Source: CAVLDP01 sp963661945
Lineage (GTDB): Bacteria; Bacillota; Clostridia; Lachnospirales; Lachnospiraceae
NCBI GenBank assembly: GCA_963661945.1
Contig: CAVLDP010000030.1
Span: forward strand, 1-14,284
Direction of reading: 5' to 3'
Length of the DNA stretch: 14,284 nucleotides
In this document: positions 1 through 6,167 of the stretch, in pieces
How positions within the stretch are numbered: position 1 is the stretch's first letter
Layout of the letters: every line of letters starts with the position of its first letter
Translations under genes and position numbers: made by a program
The notes under the pieces: generated by a model
Databases searched by the model: none
What the model was told of the DNA's origin: nothing
Seen by the model: the letters and a program-made list of their open reading frames with translations, nothing else

Positions 1-530
1 AACCGTGCAGCAGATGATGCAGCAGGTCTTGCAATTTCAGAGAAGATGCGTAGCCAGATTCGTGGTCTGGATCAGGCATCCACCAATGCAGAGAATGGTA
101 TTTCTGCAGTACAGACAGCTGAAGGTGCATTGAACGAAGTTCATTCAATGCTTCAGAGAATTAATGAGCTTGCAACTCAGGCATCTAACGATACCAATAC
201 TTCACAGGATCGTGCAGATCTTCAGCTTGAGGTTGATCAGCTTGTATCTGAGATTGACCGTGTTCAGTCTACAACACAGTTCAACTCTATGAACCTCTTA
301 GATGGTTCTTTCACAGGCAAGAACCTTCAGGTAGGAGCTCTTTCTGGACAGACTATTGCGATCAATATCAGCCAGATGAATTCTTCGCAGATGTCTGTAG
401 ATAAACTGAACATTTCAACCTTTAGTGGTGCACAGGTGGCAATGTCAAAGGCCCAGAAGGCTATTGACTATGTATCATCACAGAGAGCTACTCTTGGTGC
501 TATCCAGAACAGATTGGATCACACAATTGC
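1..530 (+). repeat. 530-bp perfect direct repeat, left copy (partner 1059-1588)
   Basis: Bases 1-530 equal bases 1059-1588 with no mismatch at an offset of 1058, third codon positions included. Its left limit is the window edge, so the true repeat may be longer. It lies wholly within flagellin coding sequence. Confidence 0.97.
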
Positions 531-705
531 AAACCTTGACACCACATCTGAGAATACTTCATCCGCTGAATCACGTATCCGTGATACAGATATGGCTGAA
601 GAGATGGTTACCTACAGCAAGAACAATATCCTGCAGCAGGCAGGTCAGTCTATGCTGGCACAGGCTAACCAGGCAACACAGGGTGTTCTGTCATTACTTG
701 GCTAA
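1..705 (+). CDS. Flagellin, 5'-truncated by the window edge (copy 1)
   Basis: This is the filament subunit, exported through the flagellar type III system and polymerised outside the cell. The window starts inside the gene, at the codon matching residue 37 of the neighbouring full copy; 234 codons remain before TAA. Visible are the rest of the N-terminal D0/D1 helices (NRAADDAAGLAISEKMR), the LQRINEL motif of D1, a very short central region, and the C-terminal D1/D0 helices ending in SMLAQANQATQGVLSLLG. It matches the copy at 951-1763 without gaps. The first 530 bases are identical; 13 differences fall in the last 175 bases and give only two protein changes, Glu for Ala at position 236 (full-copy numbering) and the final Gly for Gln. 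It has its own terminator 17 bases after the stop. Whether more copies lie to the left cannot be seen. The family call is certain; a numbered fliC/hag symbol would be arbitrary. Confidence 0.96.
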   Translation, partial: NRAADDAAGLAISEKMRSQIRGLDQASTNAENGISAVQTAEGALNEVHSMLQRINELATQASNDTNTSQDRADLQLEVDQLVSEIDRVQSTTQFNSMNLLDGSFTGKNLQVGALSGQTIAINISQMNSSQMSVDKLNISTFSGAQVAMSKAQKAIDYVSSQRATLGAIQNRLDHTIANLDTTSENTSSAESRIRDTDMAEEMVTYSKNNILQQAGQSMLAQANQATQGVLSLLG

Positions 706-721
706 TTTGTTTTTCTACCAG

Positions 722-756
722 AGAACCGGAGCATATTGCTCCGGTTCTTTTTGTTT
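722..756 (+). terminator. Intrinsic terminator of flagellin copy 1
   Basis: A perfect 12-bp stem (AGAACCGGAGCA, 722-733, with TGCTCCGGTTCT, 737-748) and a 3-base TAT loop are followed by TTTTGTTTT. It begins 17 bases after the stop codon, so the two flagellin genes are probably separate transcripts. Confidence 0.93.
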
Positions 757-798
757 TGTGAAATTTTGAGAAATGTGAGATATTTTGCGTTTGGGGGT

Positions 799-824
799 TA
801 AGGTTTTTATCTTTCTTCCGATAT
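799..824 (+). promoter_or_regulatory. Sigma-28 (FliA/SigD) type promoter of flagellin copy 2
   Basis: TAAG at 799-802 and TCCGATAT at 817-824, spaced by 14 bases, match the sigma-28 pattern TAAA-N14-16-GCCGATAT with one mismatch in each element. Transcription would start near 831 and give a leader of about 120 bases. Sigma-28 control is the rule for flagellin genes. Confidence 0.75.
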
Positions 825-856
825 ATTAGTTGTAAGGATACAAGAGAACTTGAAGA

Positions 857-881
857 CCTGGTATAAAAGAAGCGGACCAGG
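857..881 (+). promoter_or_regulatory. Hairpin in the flagellin 5' leader
   Basis: CCTGGT (857-862) and ACCAGG (876-881) form a 6-bp stem with a 13-base loop inside the predicted leader of flagellin copy 2. A GGA lies at the start of the 3' arm (874-876), and another GGA is part of the ribosome binding site (938-940). Flagellin leaders in Firmicutes are known targets of CsrA, which binds GGA motifs in hairpins and over the ribosome binding site. A CsrA role here is inference. Confidence 0.35.
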
Positions 882-950
882 CAACTCATTTTCGGTAAAG
901 TGACATGGATGTTGCGAAAGATGGTTGTATAATCAAGGAGGACAAATATT

Positions 951-1763
951 ATGGTAGTACAGCACAACATGGCAGCAGCCAACACAAACCGACAGTTAGG
1001 TTTAGTATCAGGAGCTCTGTCAACAAGCACAGAGAAGTTATCTTCTGGTTACAAGATTAACCGTGCAGCAGATGATGCAGCAGGTCTTGCAATTTCAGAG
1101 AAGATGCGTAGCCAGATTCGTGGTCTGGATCAGGCATCCACCAATGCAGAGAATGGTATTTCTGCAGTACAGACAGCTGAAGGTGCATTGAACGAAGTTC
1201 ATTCAATGCTTCAGAGAATTAATGAGCTTGCAACTCAGGCATCTAACGATACCAATACTTCACAGGATCGTGCAGATCTTCAGCTTGAGGTTGATCAGCT
1301 TGTATCTGAGATTGACCGTGTTCAGTCTACAACACAGTTCAACTCTATGAACCTCTTAGATGGTTCTTTCACAGGCAAGAACCTTCAGGTAGGAGCTCTT
1401 TCTGGACAGACTATTGCGATCAATATCAGCCAGATGAATTCTTCGCAGATGTCTGTAGATAAACTGAACATTTCAACCTTTAGTGGTGCACAGGTGGCAA
1501 TGTCAAAGGCCCAGAAGGCTATTGACTATGTATCATCACAGAGAGCTACTCTTGGTGCTATCCAGAACAGATTGGATCACACAATTGCGAACCTGGATAC
1601 CACATCTGAGAATACTTCATCTGCTGAATCACGTATCCGTGATACAGATATGGCTGCTGAGATGGTTACCTACAGCAAGAACAATATCTTGCAGCAGGCA
1701 GGTCAGTCTATGCTGGCACAGGCTAACCAGGCTACACAGGGTGTTCTGTCACTCCTTCAGTAA
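951..1763 (+). CDS. Flagellin, complete (copy 2)
   Basis: Full-length flagellin of 270 residues, the structural subunit of the filament. The start is set by AAGGAGG at 935-941, nine bases before ATG. The N-terminal D0/D1 helices cover about residues 1-135, with NRAADDAAGLAIS at 38-50. The C-terminal D1/D0 helices cover about 180-270, with ESRIRDTDMAAEMVTYSKNN at 226-245. Only a minimal stretch (about 136-179) lies between, so this is a short flagellin with no variable D2/D3 domains. Residues 87-93 (LQRINEL) contain the Gln-Arg...Leu pattern of the D1 site that TLR5 contacts in Salmonella flagellin. A sigma-28 type promoter and hairpin leader lie upstream and a terminator 16 bases after the stop. 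It is nearly identical to the truncated copy at 1-705. The family is certain; which of the two copies dominates the filament is unknown. Confidence 0.98.
   Translation: MVVQHNMAAANTNRQLGLVSGALSTSTEKLSSGYKINRAADDAAGLAISEKMRSQIRGLDQASTNAENGISAVQTAEGALNEVHSMLQRINELATQASNDTNTSQDRADLQLEVDQLVSEIDRVQSTTQFNSMNLLDGSFTGKNLQVGALSGQTIAINISQMNSSQMSVDKLNISTFSGAQVAMSKAQKAIDYVSSQRATLGAIQNRLDHTIANLDTTSENTSSAESRIRDTDMAAEMVTYSKNNILQQAGQSMLAQANQATQGVLSLLQ
1059..1588 (+). repeat. 530-bp perfect direct repeat, right copy (partner 1-530)
   Basis: Identical to 1-530. Beyond 1588 the copies diverge: 13 mismatches in 175 bases, clustered towards the stop codon. Similarity then ends abruptly at the stop, where the two terminators are unrelated in sequence. 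The pattern suggests recent gene conversion or duplication. Confidence 0.97.
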
Positions 1764-1779
1764 TAGATATAAATATGCT

Positions 1780-1811
1780 AGCCCCGCAGGATTTCTGCGG
1801 GGCTTTCTTTC
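1780..1811 (+). terminator. Intrinsic terminator of flagellin copy 2
   Basis: A perfect 10-bp GC-rich stem (AGCCCCGCAG, 1780-1789, with CTGCGGGGCT, 1795-1804) and a 5-base loop are followed by TTCTTTC. The T-tract is interrupted, so some read-through into the cupin gene is plausible. Confidence 0.88.
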
Positions 1812-1839
1812 GCTTGATTGAATAAAGGGAGGAAATGAT

Positions 1840-2490
1840 ATGTTGCCACAGAAATTTACTATGGAATCAATTCGGCCAATGAGAGATGGAATGACGATCT
1901 CTAGAAATGCAGCTATCTCGGAGAATGTTCCAATCACCTTCTTCTCGCTTGGTGCGGGAACATCGATTAGTCCAGAGACTTATGATATCCCAATCCTCTA
2001 TCTCGGAGGAGTTGGGTGTACTACATTTCTATTAGGAGAGAATCACATAGAATATCCATTATACGAGGATGAGATTCTTCTTGTGCCAGGGAAGACCTTA
2101 TGTGGTATGATGACAGAGAAAGGTTCTATATATACCGAGATTCAATTAGAAAAGGAGATTATTATGAACGCTAATGTAAAGGATTCCGAAGTATTTGCAC
2201 TGAAGGATTTGATTTCTTATGAAGAGGGCAGTATTGCCAACATGGATATTGTATCGAATGATACGATGAAGTATGTTCTTATGGCATTCGACGAGGGTAC
2301 GGGCTTGACTCCTCATAGAGCACCAGGCAATGCCATCGTATTCGCTCTGGAAGGAAGCGCCACAATTGGATATGAAGGTGCTGATTATGAGGTGAAGGCT
2401 GGAGACTGTTTCCATTTTGCCAAGAATGGTCTCCATTCTGTAACAGCCAATGGAAGATTCAAGATGGCACTTCTACTGGTGCTGGAGTAA
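1840..2490 (+). CDS. Two-domain cupin protein of unknown function
   Basis: A 216-residue cytoplasmic protein with no signal peptide or membrane segment. The start is supported by AAGGGAGG at 1825-1832. The C-terminal half (about 109-216) is a recognisable small cupin: PHRAPGNAIVFALEGSATI (about 154-172) resembles cupin motif 1 with His and Glu kept but the second His of H-x-H missing, and AGDCFHFAKNGLHS (about 188-201) resembles motif 2 with its His. A metal site with fewer ligands, or a non-enzymatic role, is therefore possible. The N-terminal half (about 20-108) is weaker and may be a second degenerate cupin barrel. Similar single-domain cupins of about 105-110 residues are common in Clostridia. 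The gene starts 29 bases after the flagellin terminator and has no convincing promoter of its own, so read-through from flagellin may express it. The substrate is unknown. An internal start at 2164 is listed separately. Confidence 0.85.
   Translation: MLPQKFTMESIRPMRDGMTISRNAAISENVPITFFSLGAGTSISPETYDIPILYLGGVGCTTFLLGENHIEYPLYEDEILLVPGKTLCGMMTEKGSIYTEIQLEKEIIMNANVKDSEVFALKDLISYEEGSIANMDIVSNDTMKYVLMAFDEGTGLTPHRAPGNAIVFALEGSATIGYEGADYEVKAGDCFHFAKNGLHSVTANGRFKMALLLVLE
2150..2166 (+). promoter_or_regulatory. Internal ribosome binding site and in-frame ATG in the cupin gene
   Basis: AAAAGGAG at 2150-2157 stands six bases before ATG at 2164-2166 (Met109). This would start a 108-residue product, 2164-2490, matching the C-terminal cupin domain alone and the usual length of stand-alone cupins. 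The site is at least as good as that of the annotated start. It may give a second, shorter product, or may be the scar of a gene fusion. Confidence 0.5.
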
Positions 2491-2513
2491 GAATAGGTAT
2501 ATCTTTTGATTTG

Positions 2514-2552
2514 AAGGCTTTTCCCAATTGCGTGGAAGAGCCTTTATTTTTG
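2514..2552 (+). terminator. Intrinsic terminator after the cupin gene, overlapping the convergent gene end
   Basis: AAGGCTTTTCC (2514-2524) pairs with GGAAGAGCCTT (2534-2544) with one G-U pair and a 9-base loop, followed by TATTTTTG. The T-tract is on the plus side only. The T-tract and the last stem base lie over the stop and final codons of the leftward glycosyltransferase gene. In the other direction the stem is followed by an A-rich tract, so it should be weak there. Confidence 0.75.
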
Positions 2553-3722
2553 CTTGTCTACAATATCAAAAATCCGCTTAAAGACTGCCTTATAATTATA
2601 GTTAGAAGCTACCTTTTCGTAGCCGGCCTCTGCAATATCACGTCGTTCCTTGTCGTGGCTAAGATAGTAGTCGATCTTATTTAGAAGGTCTTCCTGATCT
2701 TCGTAGTAGACGAATTCCTGGTTCGGGATGAAGGCGTCGACCAGGTCTTGCTGGTAATTGGAGAGAAGAAAACCGTGATTGCCCATGATATCCATGCAGC
2801 GAAGTGGAATTCCACTTAGTATGCTTCGAAGGGAGATGTTCAGGTTGATCTTGGACTGGTTGAAGACGAGTGCCATCTCATTTTCATAGCCGGCGACACC
2901 CATATTCTGAACGCCTGGAATACTGGCATTTGCATCCCAGGTGAACATTTTGGCTCGTTCTGGGAAACGCTTGCCGATTGCAGCAAGTAGCTGGCATCGC
3001 TCGATGGATGTGATCCTGCGGTTAACAAAATAGTTTGTATAGACGTATTTTGGTGGCTCTACCGATGATTTGCAAGGCTCATACGGGGAGAAGTGGTAGA
3101 TGCGCTTAATGATGTCATCGGTCAGAGCATCGGATATGAAGTTATAGCCCTGGACTTCTAGCTGAGCGGCCATGATGCCTTCCAGATAGCCATCCAGGTA
3201 ATCGTCGCCCTGTCCCATAACCTTATTCAGGAAATTATGCTCCTCGTTATAGAGCTGGCCGACGAAAGTGATGTCAGAGGCAAGACGAGTTCGGTTGAAG
3301 CCATTTCTCTTAAGCTTCTCAGATTGCAGCGGATCAGTAGGGAGAATCATGTAGTGTACGTTCGTAAGTCCCCCTGCTTGAAATTCAGCAGCTATCGAGG
3401 AGTCAAAGACGAAGACCGTGTTGGTATCGTAGCCTATGGTGTAGGAATAGAGCATGACAAATGGGTTGTCATAGAGAAATGATACATAACGAATATTGTG
3501 ATCATGGCAACACTGAGCCATAACTGGATAGAAGTTATAGGAGAAGACCATATCGACGGGAGTCTCTGCGATAGCCTTCGCAAAGGCTTCTGCAAAGGAG
3601 TCGCTGCTTCTTAGTCGGTAGTCCGGGTGAGAGAAGAGGACCACTTCGTGGCCGAATTCCTGGAAGGTTTCTAAGGTTTGTTCCTGGCAATAGCAGAGCC
3701 AGTCTAGATACATGATCTTCAT
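2544..3722 (-). CDS. CgeB/DUF3880-like glycosyltransferase (GT-A of the cassette)
   Basis: A 392-residue soluble protein of the GT-B type family that includes CgeB and DUF3880 proteins; it should transfer a sugar from an activated donor to a protein or surface glycan. The N-terminal Rossmann-like half holds VDMVFSYNFYPVM (56-68) and RYVSFLYDNP (78-87), a pattern repeated in the genes at 3749-4930 and 6167-7342. ITFVGQLY (151-158) opens the second domain. The C-terminal part has SKINLN (290-295) and SGIPLRCMDIMGNHGFLLSN (303-322), the conserved nucleotide-sugar site of the family, with His316 where the paralogues have Gly. The start is preceded by GAGGA about 8 bases upstream. It lies 26 bases after the gene at 3749-4930, so the two form a leftward operon. 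Flagellin as target is inferred from location only; acceptor and donor are unknown. Confidence 0.85.
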   Translation of the reverse strand: MKIMYLDWLCYCQEQTLETFQEFGHEVVLFSHPDYRLRSSDSFAEAFAKAIAETPVDMVFSYNFYPVMAQCCHDHNIRYVSFLYDNPFVMLYSYTIGYDTNTVFVFDSSIAAEFQAGGLTNVHYMILPTDPLQSEKLKRNGFNRTRLASDITFVGQLYNEEHNFLNKVMGQGDDYLDGYLEGIMAAQLEVQGYNFISDALTDDIIKRIYHFSPYEPCKSSVEPPKYVYTNYFVNRRITSIERCQLLAAIGKRFPERAKMFTWDANASIPGVQNMGVAGYENEMALVFNQSKINLNISLRSILSGIPLRCMDIMGNHGFLLSNYQQDLVDAFIPNQEFVYYEDQEDLLNKIDYYLSHDKERRDIAEAGYEKVASNYNYKAVFKRIFDIVDKQK

Positions 3723-3748
3723 GATAGATTCCTCATTTCTAAGAAATG

Positions 3749-4930
3749 TTAGTGCTCAAAGGCTGTGAATAGTAATTTCTGGAGTTGCGCCTCAAGTGTG
3801 TAATTGTTCTTCAAGGTCAGAAGGCCAGATTCCGCAATTTCTGCTCTTTCCTTCTCGTGCTCTAGGTAATAGCGGGTTAGGTCAAGCATTTCTTCCAGGC
3901 TTGAGTAGCAGACGAGATCTTGACCGATGGTGAAGAGGTCTGGAATCTCGGCTTGGTAGTTGCTAAGCACGAAACCGCCGCAGGACAGGATGTCGAAGAT
4001 TCGCTGTGGCAGACCAGTTCTAATTCCCTTGCTTGTAGTGTTGATGTTGATCCTTGAATTATGGAAAATGAGCGGCATCTCGGTGATGCTCTTGGCAAAT
4101 CCCATAGGGATCACATCTGGGAGGGCGCTTAGATCGCTTCCGGTATACATATGTACTGGAAAATGCTTGGATAGAGCCTGAAAGAGGTGTAGCCGCTCCC
4201 TGGCTGTGATTTCATTGTCTAGATAAAGCTGAGCCATAGTCTTTCGATTAGTCAGATGCGTGTGATCTGCTGGCTGCGCGTAGAAGTTAGGCTTAACCAA
4301 CTTGAATTCCTCGATGACAGAATCAGGCAGAATCTCTTCGATAAAATTGTAGCCGTAGACGAGTTCTTGCGCGGCCATGATTCCATCCAGGTAGCCTTCA
4401 AGATGCGCTGGCATAGTCTCAGCGGTTCGATAAGGAGATTTCTCTGAGTAGAGAGAGCCTACGAAGGCAATATCATGGGCGTATTTGGCATGGATGTCAG
4501 TAGGAGTCTTCAGGAAGAGTTCTTCCTTTGGCTTGATTCTGGCGCCGAGTGGCAGGTGGAATACATTTCCAGGGTTTAGAGGAGCAATCTCCTCGTACTG
4601 GGCGCGGTCAAAGAGGAAGATGCGATTCCACTCATGCGAGATGGAATCATAGTAGAGCTCCATCACGGGTGAATCCACGGTCCAAGCTAGGTAGCGGATG
4701 TGGTAGATGTTGCAGACATCCGATACAAATGGAAAGAAATTGATGGAGAAGATGAAGTCCACAGGATGGTCTGTAAGAAACTCACTTAACTTCCGAACAG
4801 AGACAGATGGAGAGTCGTTCTTCTCGGTCATTTCTCTATTATATTCTTCGATCTCGAGGCCGAATTCTTCCATACAGGATAGAATATCCGGCTCACAGAT
4901 GCTTCCGTAGCGGTAGAATAATACTTTCAT
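3749..4930 (-). CDS. CgeB/DUF3880-like glycosyltransferase (GT-B of the cassette)
   Basis: A 393-residue paralogue of the gene at 2544-3722 and first gene of the leftward pair. Shared blocks are VDFIFSINFFPFVSDVC (57-73), RYLAWTVDSP (79-88), the NRIFLFDR strand (102-109), IAFVGSLY (154-161), the GYLDGIMAAQ helix (179-188) also present in GT-A, SRININ (292-297) and TGLPQRIFDILSCGGFVLSN (305-324). The acidic residue in RIFD is at the place where family 1/4 type GT-B enzymes have their conserved Glu/Asp near the donor sugar. No signal peptide or membrane segment is visible, so it acts in the cytoplasm. The ATG at 4930 has no good ribosome binding site; a TAGAAT box ends seven bases before it, which raises the possibility of a leaderless message. 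Role in flagellin or surface glycosylation is inferred from context. Confidence 0.85.
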   Translation of the reverse strand: MKVLFYRYGSICEPDILSCMEEFGLEIEEYNREMTEKNDSPSVSVRKLSEFLTDHPVDFIFSINFFPFVSDVCNIYHIRYLAWTVDSPVMELYYDSISHEWNRIFLFDRAQYEEIAPLNPGNVFHLPLGARIKPKEELFLKTPTDIHAKYAHDIAFVGSLYSEKSPYRTAETMPAHLEGYLDGIMAAQELVYGYNFIEEILPDSVIEEFKLVKPNFYAQPADHTHLTNRKTMAQLYLDNEITARERLHLFQALSKHFPVHMYTGSDLSALPDVIPMGFAKSITEMPLIFHNSRININTTSKGIRTGLPQRIFDILSCGGFVLSNYQAEIPDLFTIGQDLVCYSSLEEMLDLTRYYLEHEKERAEIAESGLLTLKNNYTLEAQLQKLLFTAFEH

Positions 4931-4936
4931 AGATTC

Positions 4937-4966
4937 ATTCTATCAGAAATCTATTTGCATTGGAAA
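4937..4966 (-). promoter_or_regulatory. Predicted leftward promoter of the GT-B/GT-A pair
   Basis: On the minus strand TTTCCA (4966-4961) is followed after 18 bases by TAGAAT (4942-4937). The start point seven bases after the -10 box is base 4930, the A of the start codon. The -35 box is weak (4 of 6), and it directly abuts the -35 box of the rightward promoter. Confidence 0.4.
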
Positions 4967-4982
4967 TGGGATAATTTATACT
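4955..4982 (+). promoter_or_regulatory. Predicted rightward promoter of the GT-C/GT-D pair
   Basis: TTGCAT (4955-4960), a 16-base spacer and TATACT (4977-4982) form a reasonable sigma-A promoter. Counting seven bases after the -10 box, transcription would start at 4989, the A of the ATG. No Shine-Dalgarno sequence is seen in the few bases between. Confidence 0.45.
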
Positions 4983-4988
4983 GAAGAT

Positions 4989-6167
4989 ATGAGTAATTTT
5001 GTAATGTTGCGCGGGGTCTATGACACGATGGACCTCTTCACAGATGAGATTCGAATAGAACTTGAAAGGAGAGGCCATAAGGTCCTCCTCCTTCGTATGG
5101 ATCACATGGATGCAGACCTTCAGGAGTTGATGGTTCTGGCAGGAGATGGTGGGATTCGTGCTGTTATCACCTTCAATAACCTGGGTTATAACATGGGGGA
5201 GGAACAGGGCGGTAATCTCTGGGAAGCTCTGGGGGCAACCTATGTGAATATCATGATGGACCATCCTTTTCATTATGACAAGCAGCTTAAGAATATGCCG
5301 GCTAATACCCTCCTTTGCTGCATTGACAGGAGGCATGTAGATTATGCACGCCGCTTCTATCCAAATGTCGAGCGCGTGATTTTCTTGCCGCATGGGGGCT
5401 GTTTTCGTGCGCTTGAGTCAATCGATGAGGTCGCTTGCCGCGATATTGATGTTCTCTATGCTGGTAATTTGTCCCGGTTTTTGATCGAGCAGCTGATCCC
5501 TGATTTTGGTCAATTTGCGGAAGTGGATGGAGTGGCGTTATCGGAGAGTGTGTTGAAGAAGCTTATTATGAATCCATTTCTCACAACGGAGGAAGTCCTG
5601 GAAGAGGAGCTTAAGAAGATGCTTGGAGAGGACTTATCGGAAGAGAAGCTTCTATATTATATTACTGAATTTCGCTTCCTGGATGGATTTGCCACTTCCT
5701 ATTATCGGGAGAGGTCTCTTCAGGTTCTCGTGGAATCCGGGATTCGGGTTCATGTCCTGGGTCTTGGCTGGGAGAGATGCGACTGGACGGATGATGAGAA
5801 TTTCATCCATCTGGGCAAGGTGGATGCGGAAGAAGTTCTTCCTTATATGCGTAGGTCTAAGATTGTACTGAACACTCTGACCTGGTTTAAGGATGGCAGC
5901 CATGATCGAATCTATAATGGGATGCTATCGGGTGCGGCAGTTGTGAGTGATGATTCACCCTTCTTGCTGGAATCTCTTCAGAATGGAAGCGAGGCAGAGC
6001 TATTTAACTTATCTTCGGTAAATGAGCTTCCGAGCAAAGTGGGAGGACTATTAGGAGAGCCTAACAGGCTGCAGGAAATGGCGGAGGCAGGACGCCTTCA
6101 CGCGGAGAAATATGAGACCTGGAGCAATCGCGTGGAGATACTATTGCAGGTGCTATCGGAGGTGTGA
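4989..6167 (+). CDS. Glycosyltransferase, GT-B type, divergent subfamily (GT-C of the cassette)
   Basis: A 392-residue soluble protein, same length as its neighbours but the most distant of the four. The N-terminal half keeps the outline of the family: AVITFNNLGYN (58-68), a YVNIMMDHP strand (85-93) in the place of the paralogues' LYDNP/TVDSP block, and VIFLPHGG (130-137). IDVLYAGNLSR (153-163) matches the FVGxLY block. The C-terminal site reads GSHDRIYNGMLSGAAVVSDD (303-322): Arg307 is kept but Asn310 stands where the other three have Asp, and the HDR preface marks a separate subfamily. A different donor or acceptor is likely, or a different catalytic arrangement. No good ribosome binding site is seen before ATG 4989, and the promoter is so close that the message may be leaderless. 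It is translationally coupled to the next gene by TGATG. Confidence 0.82.
   Translation: MSNFVMLRGVYDTMDLFTDEIRIELERRGHKVLLLRMDHMDADLQELMVLAGDGGIRAVITFNNLGYNMGEEQGGNLWEALGATYVNIMMDHPFHYDKQLKNMPANTLLCCIDRRHVDYARRFYPNVERVIFLPHGGCFRALESIDEVACRDIDVLYAGNLSRFLIEQLIPDFGQFAEVDGVALSESVLKKLIMNPFLTTEEVLEEELKKMLGEDLSEEKLLYYITEFRFLDGFATSYYRERSLQVLVESGIRVHVLGLGWERCDWTDDENFIHLGKVDAEEVLPYMRRSKIVLNTLTWFKDGSHDRIYNGMLSGAAVVSDDSPFLLESLQNGSEAELFNLSSVNELPSKVGGLLGEPNRLQEMAEAGRLHAEKYETWSNRVEILLQVLSEV

Noticed and set aside
425..769. Overlapping reading frames inside the flagellins (also 1483-1821)
   Set aside because: They lie in another frame of a well-supported gene, appear in both copies only because the DNA is duplicated, and have no ribosome binding site or family match.
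665..1030. Leftward 121-residue reading frame across the flagellin spacer
   Set aside because: It crosses a strong terminator, a promoter and the start of the second flagellin, and resembles no protein.
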